Positions 35,690-49,300 of a DNA stretch of 64,000 nucleotides are shown here, piece by piece. Numbering within the stretch: position 1 is the first letter of the stretch; each line of letters begins with the position of its first letter. The stretch comes from Silene conica (taxonomy: Eukaryota; Streptophyta; Magnoliopsida; Caryophyllales; Caryophyllaceae). The stretch is taken from positions 2,194,649 through 2,258,648 of the forward strand of contig CM055312.2 of NCBI GenBank assembly GCA_029255685.2, written 5' to 3'. The notes beneath the pieces were generated by a model, which saw nothing but the letters and a program-made list of their open reading frames with translations, searched no databases and had not been told where the DNA came from. Both the position numbers and the translations under genes were made by a program.

Positions 35690-36480
35690 TTATCTAGGGT
35701 ACACGGATGAGCTGGGGTGACAGGAATATACTCGATGCATCACTCAATGCATCACTCATTGTACAATTTGTTATTTTTGCCATTTGTTCTTTTCGAATTT
35801 TTTATATGAGATTTTACCCGTCACTCTTGAGTAACGATTGATTTACTGAAAAACTTATTCACATATTTTTTTTAAAAGAAATTTGGTATATTTTTTCGTC
35901 TGCCATTTTTCACATTTTTGGGCGTTTTAAGTTAATTCTTTTATATTAGTAGTTAGTAGTTTAATATTTTTCGTGAGCTACTAATAATTGATAAGGTTAT
36001 TGTTAAAAATAATGAAGTAATGTTATCTTAATAGTCTAGTAGTATATACTCCCTCCGAGTCGGAATAATGGTTTTTACTTCCTTTTTGGTGCGAGTTTAG
36101 TGATGGTTCCTCTTTCTATTTTTAGTAACTTTTTTGTGGTCCAAAATCAATTCAGTGTGGGGTAGGGTGTTTTGTGTGGTTTAGAATCATTTCCTTATTT
36201 TTTGTGCATAAAGGTAAAGGAACCATTACTATGACTCGGAGGGAGTATCATATACGAATGTCATTTATAGGAAACAATTTAATCGGTATATGCTTAAAAA
36301 CAATTAAATCATTCAAGAACATGGAGGACCCATCATAATTTTCTTTAAAAAATTGACTTTCAACCACAGGCTGATACGTCAGCACTGTGATTGTTGCTTT
36401 TATATATAGGATTACCAAGGGTCTACGGATGAGCTGGGGTGACAGAAATATACTCGATGCATCACTCATTGTACAAAGTC
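35626..36480. repeat. Duplicated Helitron head plus its outside flank
   Basis: About 130 bp at 35626-35766 recurs at 36350-36478. The repeat includes the Helitron 5' end and the flanking DNA (CGGATGAGCTGGGGTGACAG, CTCGATGCATCACTCA). The 580 bp between them include a Stowaway MITE. Confidence 0.75.
36059..36245. mobile_element. Stowaway-type MITE, 187 bp
   Basis: Inverted ends CTCCCTCCGAGTC and GACTCGGAGGGAG, with TA on both sides. Confidence 0.85.
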
Positions 36481-37183
36481 AGGGAGTATTAAGTAACAAT
36501 CCGTCTTGATTCAGATTGTAAGTTCCGTCTAAAACAATAAAATCTCTCACAAGTGGAAATTACATGGGTGGTGGGACACGTATATGTTTTCCCACTAACT
36601 CCCTAAATGAGTATTTTGTGAGAGAAAATGTTATCTGTCTTATTATTTTAGACTGATCTTGCGGTCTGGAATAAAATTAATGTTTTAAGTAATTGAACCT
36701 CTTATCTCCTAAAACTCGATAAATCTATCAATTACGTATGTCATAATAATTCACGAGGAGTACTTGCCCCCTTGCCCCCCTAAGACCATCCCCAAGCAAA
36801 AGGTCACGCTAACTGAGTTGCCATTATTTTAGCTTTTAATCTCACTTTAATTAACTTAACCCACTTTAACTCACTTTCACCCTTCCAAACAGAAGATCGC
36901 GACCTAGGACATCAACCCAATAATTTTCCACACATTTTTCATTTTCTAACATTTTTAATCATTAACTACATTCTGTACCCAACTAAATAATATAATGAAC
37001 CAATCACACATTTACACGTCAAATAATATAATGTCTTAATTACGTAATTAGGGTGACCCAACAAATCGCGACCTTTTTAACAACCTTGTTTGGAAATGGT
37101 CTAAATCCGCCAACGAAAGCCTTTCGAATGGGGTAGGTCATAGGTGTACTATCGATATGACAGAACAGGTTTGTTCCACTACA

Positions 37184-37193
37184 AGTATAAAAT
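37184..37193 (+). promoter_or_regulatory. Candidate TATA box of gene B
   Basis: AGTATAAAAT lies about 130 bp before the ATG at 37319. The intervening leader is CA-rich, as in many plant 5' UTRs. A 5' UTR of about 95 bp is inferred. Confidence 0.5.
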
Positions 37194-37318
37194 GTGAAGT
37201 CGTATTAACTCAAAGCATTATTCCACAATCCACACATTATTCACATTACCGCAACTGAGAGAGATACGTACTCATACCCTCTGATCGATCTACAAATCTC
37301 TTCAAAAAAACTAAGTTA

Positions 37319-40300
37319 ATGGAGAAGGGGGTTTATAACGCAGCGGTCAACGGGGACTTAACCATATTCAGCAACAAAAATAAAGAACAATTGCTTAAGA
37401 AAACATACCAAAACAACAATATAGTTCACATAGCAGCCCAACACAAACAACTTGATTTCATCAAAGCTGCTCTCAATAGCTTTCCTAGTACACCAACCAG
37501 TGAGTCGCTAATATGCGACCCAAACTGCCACGGAAACACCCCGCTCCACATTGCGTCCGAAGTCGGAGACGAGGCCATCATCAATCACCTTTACAAGTTC
37601 TTCTCAACGCAGTGTGGTATTAGCGACCGGGTAGTACTCCCATGGAGGATGGTGAATGAAGACGGTAATACGCCGGCTCATGTGGCGCTTCTCTCTGGTA
37701 ATTTTTTGGCAGCAATATATTTGGTTGACAAGGACGGTGATTATGTTGCTCGCGTACTAAATCATTCCAAGGAAACACTCCTTCATCTTGCTATTCAATA
37801 TCACGTTGTTGGTAATTAACATCTTTCTTCAGCTCGCTTCTGTTTGTTTTAATCCATCTCATATGTTCATTGTTTCCGCTCGATTACAAAATGTCAGTTT
37901 TAAACAATAATCTGTCGTCTTTCATTTTTCATAAATAACAATAGTTACCTGCAATCCCGTGCAATTTACACTGCGAAAATGCAAGTAGTGGCGTTCGAAC
38001 TCCGGGACAATTGGTAGGAAACCAAAATGTTTACCATTGAACCACAAGTTGTTTATTACATATTTAGTGAGATACTCCCTCCATTCAAATCCACTCTGTA
38101 CATTTCTTTTTTCACGTTTGCCTACGCGTTTTTTGTGCGGTAAATATTGTTAGTCACGTATTTTCAAAAATTATAAAAATTAGATATTAATAATATACTC
38201 GTAAAGACGAATAAAACTAGATCCCACATGAATATAATTTTATTTACTTATCGAGAGAAAATCGGATTTGAATGGTTGTTTGTGAATAGTGTGTAAAATA
38301 GAAATGTGTACAGTGGATTTGAATGGAGAGAGTACCATTTACTAACGAATCAAACCTATATAAGAATTTTTTGGTTAATGGGTGTTATTTACCCAATTAA
38401 TTGGGTAATTGGTGTTGAAATGAAACTATTTGGGGTTCTAGTGTCCACGTGGACACTTTTCTCTTTTTTTCCGATTCTCAGCAAAGCCGCTGAGGTTTTC
38501 AGCGACTTCAGTTGGTGTAATTTTTTTGGTGACGAAAACTTTTCCAAGAGGTTTGGGAAGTGAGGGAGAATAGTGGGAGGGGTAAAGCCGCTATGAAGAT
38601 GAGCGTCTTTGCCCAAAATTTTAAAAAAAAAAAAACAAATAGTAAAGCCGCCAAGGTAGGTGGCGGCTTTGTGTGTATCATGGACAATGGTGAATCAGGC
38701 AGGGAATCAATATTCAATACAATAAAATTATACATGGCTTGGCATAAAATCAAAGAAAAATCAAACAATAATCAACATAAAATACAACATTAATCAGATA
38801 AAGAGCCGCATGAATTAGGTTAAATCAAACAAAAATCAACATAAACAATTGAACATTAGTTAGCTTTAAAATCAACCTTAATCGAAGGCGGAGGATGATT
38901 AAGTTCATCAACAGGAGTAACAACAGGCCAAGCTTCACCGGCATCACGAAACATTTGCTTTGCTCAGTCTCAGGATACTGTCCTTCATCAAAAATTAAGG
39001 ATCGAATCGATTGTGCGGAAGTAGTAGAAGCGTCAAAAACTTCATCGACGCCATTAACAAAAGTAACCTTGATTTGGGAAGTGAGGGAGAAGTTTTTTTG
39101 CATGCCTAATGAGATAAAGGACTTGAAGAATTCTATGATAATAAGAATAGTAGAATGGCAAAAGAGTGAATGTAGCGAAGGCAGTCCCATGACTCCCATC
39201 CATGAAAGGCAAGTCAAACCTATATTCTAGTAAAGAGAGATGACGCTATGAAGATGAGCGGCTTTGCCCAAATTTGTGTGTGTTTTATTCTTTTTACCAA
39301 AGCCGCTAAGGACTTAAGCGGTTTCGTGGGTGTTTTATTTTTTTACATTTTCAGAAGTCACTGGCTTCAATGCGTGGTATTTTGCTCACCATTCACTAAA
39401 GCCGCTATGAACCTCAGCGGTTTTAGTGAAAATTTGGAAAAAAAAGAAAAAGTGTCCACGTGGACACTAGAATCCCAAATAGTTTCATTTCAACTCCAAT
39501 TATCCAATTAATTGGGTTAATAACACCCATTAACCAAAAAATTCCCTATATAACAGGTAAAAGGGCAGAAATTATGATCTTGTACAATTAGAATCCAACA
39601 ATAAACTATTAAACTTAAAATTAAAAAATCCTGCCAAATATAGAACGTAGATCATCTTTCTATTCTCACAAAGAATTGGAAAAACTATAATGTGATAAAG
39701 TACGCGCTTCGTTAAACAAGAAAAAAAATAAAATTGGAAAAACTAGAAAGCTCCACATGAAAATCATTGCCGCAAAATTTATCAAATCAAGATCAATACA
39801 AAAACGTGTTGTTAGTTTTTGTGCATTTGAGCTATTTAAGTGTCTATTACTCCTCCGTCCCGATCAATTGTTATTTATTATTTTTGACACAAAGAATAAG
39901 AAAGGAAGTATGATTCAATTTGGACCACACATCCTATGTCCCCGCATGCAATAAAATGTGATCCACAAAAGGTTACCGAAAATGAAAATAAACAACAATT
40001 CAATGATACACCCTAAAATGGAAATAGATAACTATTAACCGGAACATTTTATATAAATACAAGAACATTTATTGCATTTTGGTAAAACCACCTCATTGAT
40101 TAACCATGTAATGATCCCATGCTGACATCACCCGACTATCTATTTTATTTATCATTTCAAAGACAATTAAATTTATTTTTACTCCCTTGTCAACAATCAA
40201 ATTTATTTAGATGTGGAATTATTGAATGTCTATTTTTCTATCAAATTAGATTACAATTTTTTCATATTTTAATACTCGGTAATATTTACTCCATCATTCT

Positions 40301-43300
40301 TTACTAAAATTAAGATTTTCAAATCTTCTATTTCTATATATATAGAAAAAAAATTTTTTTAAAAGCCCATGAATTTTAAGGAGTCATATTTTCTTTGTTT
40401 GAGTGCTTAACCCACCTTCTTTTAAGTGTTTTTAATATTTTTTCAGCATATAATAGGAGTGTTTGGTGATATGATATGTCTCTTAAATTAATTAAATAAC
40501 TTAACTACAAATGACCATAACGTAACTTGAGTCACAAATTTATATGATTATTATTATTAAATTAATTAAATCTTATCAATGTCATGAATAAATTATTATT
40601 AATATTCCTAACATCCTAAGAGTAAAGAGTTGATGTGTTTCAAGAACAATATGGTTGATAGCATGATATAAGTAAAATTAACACCTAAATGTTAACGGTG
40701 TTAAAATTGAGACCCTTAACTATAAAGTTAGATAGTTTCGATGCTTAATTAGAAAACAAAAAGTTTCAACCCTTAGACAAAAGATTAGCAATATTCTAAC
40801 GTGAGAGTATATGATTAAATGCATGTGATAATCCAGAAAATTGTGAATCTCAAACACCTGAATCGCAAGCTCCAAGTTATAGCAGAAGAATGTATCAACC
40901 AACAGAAGATCTATGGCCTATTGTCGAAATGCTGCTAAAAATAGATAGTTCAGTAACATGTTGGGCAGATGCCGATGGCTCGACTCCACTTCATCGAGCG
41001 GCATCACTCGAACCCGCTTATTGCCTCCGGGTCATCAAAGCAATGTTGGCTAGCTGTCCTGAGGCTGCTGAGGTCAATGACGGGTCTGGCCACACGATCT
41101 TGCACCTTCTGATGAACCATCAGGTATCAATCTACGAGGAGGGAAAAAAGTTGCTAAGCATACCTCACGTATCTGCTCTTATAAACAGTAAGAACCATCA
41201 AAGAGATACACCCTTGCACCTTGCTGCCAGGAACCGTGACATAACTATGGTTCATGTGCTTTTAGAATCTTCACCGAAACTTGGTTTAAAGAATAAGAAT
41301 GGTGTTTCAGCCGGCTCTTTGGTTCGACAACTAGAAGAGGTAATTCATGAGTTGATTTGTTATCTTGTGTTTTCTGTATGGTTTGATTCTTCTTTGTATT
41401 GTGGGTCACATTATGGTCTCCAAATATACGACTGGCTTGAATAAAAGAAGAGGGTTTAGGTTCTTTTTTCTCATATAACTAGGGCCGTAAATGATCTGAG
41501 CCGACTCGTAGAACCCTCGGAATCAGTTCGGTCAAAACTCGACTCGAAATCGGTCAAAAACAATTCCGAGCCGATTTTGAGTCGGGGTGGACCAAATCCA
41601 AGTCGACTCCGAGCTTAGTAGAGCTCGCAATCTTAAGTCCGGTTAGGCTCGTTTTACCAATTATTTTTAGTTATTTTGTCATTTTTTTTGTTCCCAAAAA
41701 AATGTTATTTTAACATTTATAATCATATATTTCTTATTTTTATTAAAATATATTTATTTATTTTTTACTTAAAAGTTCAAGAAAGTAAAGAACATAATGA
41801 TTTAACCGAGCTTGAATAGAGCTCGAGTTGAGCTCGAGTCTAATCTGAGCTGATTCAGAGCTTTGATTTTTTAAGCTCGGATAATTCCGAGCCGATTCCG
41901 AGCTGAGGCTCAATTGTTTGTCCGAACCGATTCCGAGCCCACCCGTGCCCGAACTCAAATCGGCTTAGTTACACTCTACATATAACCAACTCAATTCTTG
42001 TGTCCACTGAAATGAGTGAGTCCATTTTAGTGCAACTCATATATTGTACATTTGTACGGAGTATTTCATAATTGGCAATACTCACTGTTTCATATCATTG
42101 ATCCAAACAGATGAGAATTACGCAGAAGTTGATTGAACACCAGCGAACATTTACAGAAGATGAATGTGAAGCTGTGGAAAAAGGATATGGGGAATTCCTT
42201 ACCGAAAGATTGGTCAGCTTAGGAATGAATTTCTTGGTCTCACAAACACCCAGGAGAAGCAACATCCTTCACTTATTAGTCCAATCCGATTATATGCGGG
42301 ACCACATCCATGGAATTGACGAAATTGATGAAAAAGTCGAAGAGTTCATAGGACAAGCGATACAAAGACGACCCTCACTCATCAGTGAACAAGACTGTAA
42401 CGGTGATACTCCTATTCACATTATCGTGGACAAATATAAATCTTCCTTACAGTTGTTGGAGTTGGTCTGTAAGTATTTTAAAAAGGCGCAAGAAGAGGTA
42501 GAGGGTGATTACATAGGTGGCCTCCACTCGCTGCCATGGCGACTGAAGAATGTCAAAGGCGACACGCCACTTCATGTTGCGATTAGAACCGAAAATTACA
42601 AGTGTGCTATAACGTTACTCGAGTTTGATGAGGTGGTGGCTGGGTACGTCAATAACCGCAAGGAGACTCCTCTTCATCTTCTCTCTTCTCGGAATGGTAA
42701 ACTATCTTCTTTAGTATTTAAAATACACATGACCGACACTATCCGTCTTAACTTAAGACTGATACCATTTTACCCCACATGGGGTGCCCCACCTTATCCC
42801 CCTATTTGTTTTGTGAGTGTTGTTAGAATTGGAAATATGAATATTGTATTGGAAATATCTTATTAGAATTGAATGAGTTGTTTACAAAGCTAATATTACA
42901 TATGTATATATAGTGCAATATGAACAATTAAATAAGGGAAGAAAAGGGGAGCCTTAAGCTATACAAGGTAAGGAAATAAATCCTTGGGTCAATCACGGCA
43001 AGTAGCCGTTGGCTTCATAGAGTAGCCGTTGGTGATGGGCTATGGTAGTCCGTAATACCCCCCTCAAGTTGGAGCTAGGGGATTAGTGACGCCCAACTTG
43101 GACAGAAGATCATCAAACAGCGTTGTCCCGAGTGCTTTGGTGAAAATGTCGGCCAGCTGACGCTTCGTGTGGATGTAGCTTGGTTGGATGAATTGTTTGA
43201 GTATCTCATCGCGAACAAAGTGACAGTCAATTTCTATATGTTTCGTACGTTCGTGAAAGACCGGATTCCGAGCGATATGAAGAGCAGATTGATTGTCACA

Positions 43301-46300
43301 GTGGAGTTCAATGGGCTGTGTGCGGGGGAAACCAAGGAAGTTGAGTAAACCTTGGATCCATTTAAGTTCACAGACGGTATAGGCCATAGCTCGGTATTCG
43401 GATTCGGCAGAGGAGCGTGAAACCGTGGATTGTTTCTTTGTTTTCCATGAGATAGGGGTACTACCGAGGAAGACCAAATAGGCGGAGAGAGAGCGGCGCG
43501 TTAGGGGGCAGCTGTCATAATCCGCGTCGCAGTAAGCGTGTAGATTGAGGTCATTGTCCCGGCGGAGAAGAAGGCCTTGCCCGGGTTTGTTCTTAAGATA
43601 ACGGACGACCTGGAGAGCGGCTTGCCAGTGATCGGTTCGGGAGGCATGCATAAATTGGGCGAGTATGTGAACGGAGTAAAGGAGTTCGGGTCGGGTAATG
43701 GTGAGGTAGACAAGACGGCCGACTAGGCGACGGTAAGGTTGGGGGTCCGGTAATGGAGGTTTGGTTGACGTGGCGAGATTATGGTGTGGTTCCATGGGTA
43801 GGGAGACGGGTTTGGAGGCAAGTAGGCCAGTTTCTTTGAGTATGTCAAGGGCGTATTTGCGTTGAGATACAAATAAACCGATTGAATTCCGAGCAACCTC
43901 AAGACCCAAAAAATATTTTAAGGGACCTAAGTCTTTCATATAAAAACATTTGCTAAGGTAAGTTTTGAAGTCGGATATTTTTGGTGGGTCGTTACCACAA
44001 ATGACCAAGTCATCGACATAGACAAGGACATGTAATACAGTATGGTGGGTGATCATGGTAAATAAAGAGTGGTCATAAGGGCATTGTGTAAAACCGTATT
44101 TGGTTAAAGCGGAGGCAAGTTTAGCATACCAGCAGCGGGGAGCTTGGCGAAGGCCGTATAGAGATTTCTTAAGTCGACAAACCCGGCCGTGAGCATCAGA
44201 ATCAAACCCGGGAGGCGGCTTCATGTAGACTTCTTCATCTAGTTCGCCGTGTAGAAAAGCGTTGTGAACATCCATTTGATGAAGATCCCAATTTTTCGCG
44301 GCGGCTAAGGTGAGAAGCATGCGAACGGTCACCATTTTTGCGGTGGGTGCAAAAGTTTCATTATAGTCAATTCCTTCGATTTGGCGATTGCCCATGATAA
44401 CTAAGCGGGCTTTGTGCCGTTCGATCGTGCCGTCAGCGTTGTATTTGATTTTATATACCCATTTGGACCCGATTGCTTTCTTTCCCGGAGGAAGAGATTC
44501 GAGGGACCAAGTCTGGTTACTTTCAAGGGCCGCTATTTCGAGTGCCATAGCTTGACGCCATTCCGGTACCTGCATAGCATCAAAAAAGGAGCGAGGCTCG
44601 TGGGTGGCAGCCACGGCCGAGAGGTAACAACGGTAAACGGGAGATAATTTTGCATAATTAATAAAATGGGAAATAGGGTACCTGGTCGTGGAGGACGGGA
44701 CCGGAGAGGTAACAACGTGCATAGACGGACTTATCGGAGGGCGATCGTAGTCCTTGAAACGTGAGCTAGGTATTTTGGTGCGGTGTCCTTTGCCCATATT
44801 GAGAGGGGGGAGTGGTGCCACGGTTGGGGTGGAGGATGAGGAAGGTATGGTGAGAGGTTCGGGTTGTGTTTCGGCGGAAGCAGTAGATGTAGTTGAGGTG
44901 TTGGGAGGGACAGTGGTGTTCGTGGAAGGTGACGAGGGAGGGGCAGGGGAGGCCGGGATAGTCGTGGCCGGTGGCGGTTGAGGGGAGGTGCTGGGTGAGG
45001 AAGGGGAGGCCGTGGGAGTGGTGATGACGGGGATGAGAAGGTCTTTATCAAAGTCAGTGATTATGGGAGGTTCATGAGGGAGAATTGTTTGATAAGGAAA
45101 CTGGTTCTCCAAAAAAATAACGTCGCGGGAGGCAAAATGGGTACCGGTGTCCATGTCATAGACCTTCCACCCCTTTTTCCCAAATGGGTATCCTAAAAAA
45201 AGACACTTACGACTCCTAGGAGCGAACTTGTCGTTAGAACGATTAAGTGTTTTGGCGTAACAGAGGCACCCAAAGGTTCGTAGATGGGTCATGTTTGGTT
45301 GTTTTTGAAAGAGGAGTTCGTAGGGTGTTTTCCCGTGGTGAATGGTGGAAGGTGTACGATTGATGAGATGAACCGCGGCAAGGACACATTTCCCCCAAAA
45401 CATAATGGGTAAGTGGGCTTGAAAGAGAAGCGAACGAGCAACATTTAAAATGTGTCGATGCTTGCGTTCAACACGAGCATTTTGTTGTGGTGTGTCGACG
45501 TTGGATGTTTGAAAAATAATACCATTTTCGTGAAAATAAGATCGTAAGGTTTTAAATTCCGTCCCATTACCCCTGCGAAAAATTTTGATTTTGCTTTGAA
45601 ATTGTCGTTCAAGCATAGCAAAAAAATTAAGTAAGGTTTTAGTGGTATCGGATTTATTTCGTAAAAGATATACCCAAGTGGAGCGGGAAAAGTCGTCAAC
45701 AATGGTTAAAAAATACCGCGATCCACATGACGAATTTTCGGAATAGGGACCCCAAAGGTCACAATGAATAAGATCAAAAAATTTAGTAGCAATGTTTGAA
45801 CTGGAAATAAAAGGTGTTCGGGAATGTTTGGCCCGAATGCAAATATCACATGAATGAAAAATGTTTGGTTCGTTTTTATGACAAATAAAAGATAAAAAAT
45901 TCATAGTACTTAAGGAGGGGTGGCCCAGGCGCCGGTGCCAAAGCTCAATATTGTCGTTGGAGACCGCCGCAGTTATTTGAATATGGTGGGAACGCACCCC
46001 TTGGAGAAAATATAGTCCGTCTCGTTGTTTACCAACTCCAATCACCGTCATCGACGAACGGTCCTGAATAAGACAGAGTTGACGAGAAAATTGGATAGTA
46101 AGTGACGTGTCAAATAAGAGACTCGAGACCGATATTAAATTACAGTGAAGAGCATCAGAGTATAAAACGTTACGTAAAATTAATCGAGGTGAAAAAATAA
46201 CATCACCACATTTCGTGGCCTTGGCGAAGGCACCATTAGGAAGGCCGACAGACAGGGGCTCAATAGAGCGAATATTTGAAAACAGAGAAATAGTGCTAGA

Positions 46301-49300
46301 CATGTGGTGTGACGCACCGGTATCGATAATCCAAGAAAAATCAGAAATCATACCTTGTAGCTGATCCGTCGAAGAGGCTGATTTACGAGTGCCGATCATG
46401 GCACTAAGATCGTCAAGTTCCTTGTCAGTAAGTGTATTGAGATTGATTTTATCAAGGGAAGTAATCATACCGGAGGAGGCACTAGCGGGTTGAGAACTCG
46501 GACCCGAAACCGTGGAGGCAGGGGGCTGAGTTTGAACCATATTGACACGAGGGGGAGCCTGGGATCCTTGGGTGTGACGAATTTTATCCCAACGAGCCCG
46601 GCCTTGAACATCCGGAACGAACTTGGCGTTGGATAAGTCAGTGGCAGATGGGTCAACATAAACACGGTCACGGGGTCTTTCTCCCCACCAGTCGGGAAAA
46701 GAACCAGTAACCCGATAACAAGTATTCCAAAAATGACCAGTTCGATTGCAAGCATCACATTTAGGCCGAGAATGATTACCATTGGGACCCCCCCTGTGTG
46801 AATTTTCACCCCTGTTCCCGCCCCCCATGGGTTTAGAGGAAGTATGAACTCGAGTGGCGAACGCCATAGGTTCGGGTTTGGGGTCAGTTTTAGACATAGC
46901 AAGATTACGAGCACCCTCGACTTGAGATAAGCGAAAGTAAACCTGATTTAAATTAGGTAAAGAATCATTACCGAGAATTTGTGAGCGGATATTATCGAAA
47001 CGGTCGTCGAGACCCATAAGAAAATCGCGGACGCGGGCGCGTTCCCTTTCAGCGGACATGAGACTCAGCCAATCACAGGGGCATTTAGTACAGGAGCATC
47101 GTGGCAGAGGCGAAATCTCGAGCAGTTCATCCCATAATTTTAAAATACGACCATAGTAAGTCATTAGGGATTCCGTTGGATTTTGACGGCAAGTATTGAT
47201 ATCGGATTGTAACTGATAGATGCGAGCTTCGTTGCCTTGAGAGCAACGTTGTTTGATGTCGTCCCAAACCGCTTTTGCTTCAGAACGGTAAGAAATCATA
47301 CGCTTCACATCCCGTTCCATGGAATTGAAAAGCCAGGATGTGACGAGCGCATTGGTTCCTTCCCAGACATCGAGCGCAACCGGACCAGTGGGTCGCGATT
47401 TGGAACCGTCGAGAAAACCGTGTTTGCCCTTAGCACGTAGAGCAAGAAGAAAGGCGCGAGACCATTCATCGTAGTTATTTCCATTGAAAAGAATTTGGGT
47501 GATATTAGACCCGGGGTTTTCAACAGGAATGCAAGAGATCGAATTATTGGAATTGGAATTTTTTTCGTTATTGGTTTCGGTTTCGATTTCCACCATGGCG
47601 GCTGTTTGAAGAATGGAGGAAAAAAATTGTGTTGAGGAAAGGGAAGGAGAAAATTAAAAAAACCTAAAGCTCTGATACCATGTTAGAATTGGAAATATGA
47701 ATATTGTATTGGAAATATCTTATTAGAATTGAATGAGTTGTTTACAAAGCTAATATTACATATGTATATATAGTGCAATATGAACAATTAAATAAGGGAA
47801 GAAAAGGGGAGCCTTAAGCTATACAAGGTAAGGAAATAAATCCTTGGGTCAATCACGGCAAGTAGCCGTTGGCTTCATAGAGTAGCCGTTGGTGATGGGC
47901 TATGGTAGTCCGTAATAAGTGTCATTACCCGTCTCTCAAACCGACCCGTCTTAAGTTAGACCAATTGTTTAAAATATCACAGTTCTTCTAAGACTATGTA
48001 TAACGTAACATTTGACATAAGGCCCTGTTTTTTTGGACTGAAACTGAACTGAATTATTTTATAGGATCTGAACTGAACTGAACTGAACTTATAGAATCTG
48101 AACTGAACTGAACTTATAGGAACTGAACTGAACTGAATTTAACTTATAGGATTTGATCTGAACTTAACTTATAGGAACTGAACTGCACTGAACTTATAAA
48201 AACAGAACTGAACTGAACTTATAGGAACTGAACTGAACTTATAAGAACCGAACTGAATTCAACTTATAGGATCTAAACTGAAACGAACTTATAGGAAATG
48301 AACTGAACTTATAGGAACTGACTAAACTGAACTGAACTTATAGCATCTGAAGTGAACTTAAATTAAGTGACTCGAAATTCAAAAGAACGGGGCCTAAAGG
48401 ACAATAAAATCACCAAAAAAGTATTAATTAAACACAAATTTTCATTCGTGACGGCGGTATCCGTCACAAGCTTGTGACGGACACCATTTTCTCTCACAAA
48501 ATACGTATTTTTTCTCTCTCTCCGACACTATTCATGTGGTTCTCTTTCTCCACTAACTCATTTTGTATCCATTTTATCTCACAAAATATCTGTCACAAAT
48601 GGTGACCCGTCACAAGCAAGAGTTACTATTAATTAAATTATCAACGAAAAAATAAATCCGTCAACTTGTCTTGCAGAGTTAAGCGTAATCTAGTGTTATG
48701 ATACTCCTCTTTTTGTCTACCATTAAGGCCCTGTTTTTTTGGACTGAAACTTTACTGAACTGAACTGAACTGAACTTATAGGATCTGAACTGAACTGAAC
48801 TGAACTTATAGGAACTGAACTTAACTGAACTTATAGGAACTGAACTTAACTGAACTTATAGGAACTGAACTGAACTGAACTTATAGGAGATGAACTGAAC
48901 TTATAGGAACTGAACTGAACTGAACTGAACTTATAGGAACTGAACTGAACTGAACTGAACTTATAGGAACTGAACTGAACTTATAGGAACTGAACTGAAC
49001 TGAACTTATAGGATCTGAACTGAACTGAACTTATAGGAACTGAACTGAACTTATAGGAACTGAAGTGAGCTGAACTGAACTTATAGGATCTGAAGTGAAC
49101 TTAAGTTAAGTGACTTGAAGTCCAAAAGAACAGGGCCTAAGACTTGTTCATAGCGTTGAGTCTATTGCTCGTATCCAATATGCTATATGAATTTAATTAT
49201 ACAAACTTTTGTACATCCAATATGAATTTACATATATCCGATGCGGTTCTTAAAAAACTATACCCTATCTCCGGCAATGGCGCCAAAATTTGATAGGTTC

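Larger units (their letters stand above)
42731..47975. mobile_element. MITE in intron 3 of gene B, split by a Copia element
   Basis: The left part 42731-42820 (GACACTATCCGTCTTAACTT, ending TTTTGTGAGTGT) and the right part 47923-47975 (CATTACCCGTCTC, CCGTCTTAAGTTAGAC) are in inverted relation and make one small MITE of the CCGTC family once the Copia is removed. Confidence 0.65.

Noticed and set aside
43501-47523. Several plus- and minus-strand ORFs of 60-149 aa within the Copia
   Set aside because: They are shadows of the gag-pol frame.
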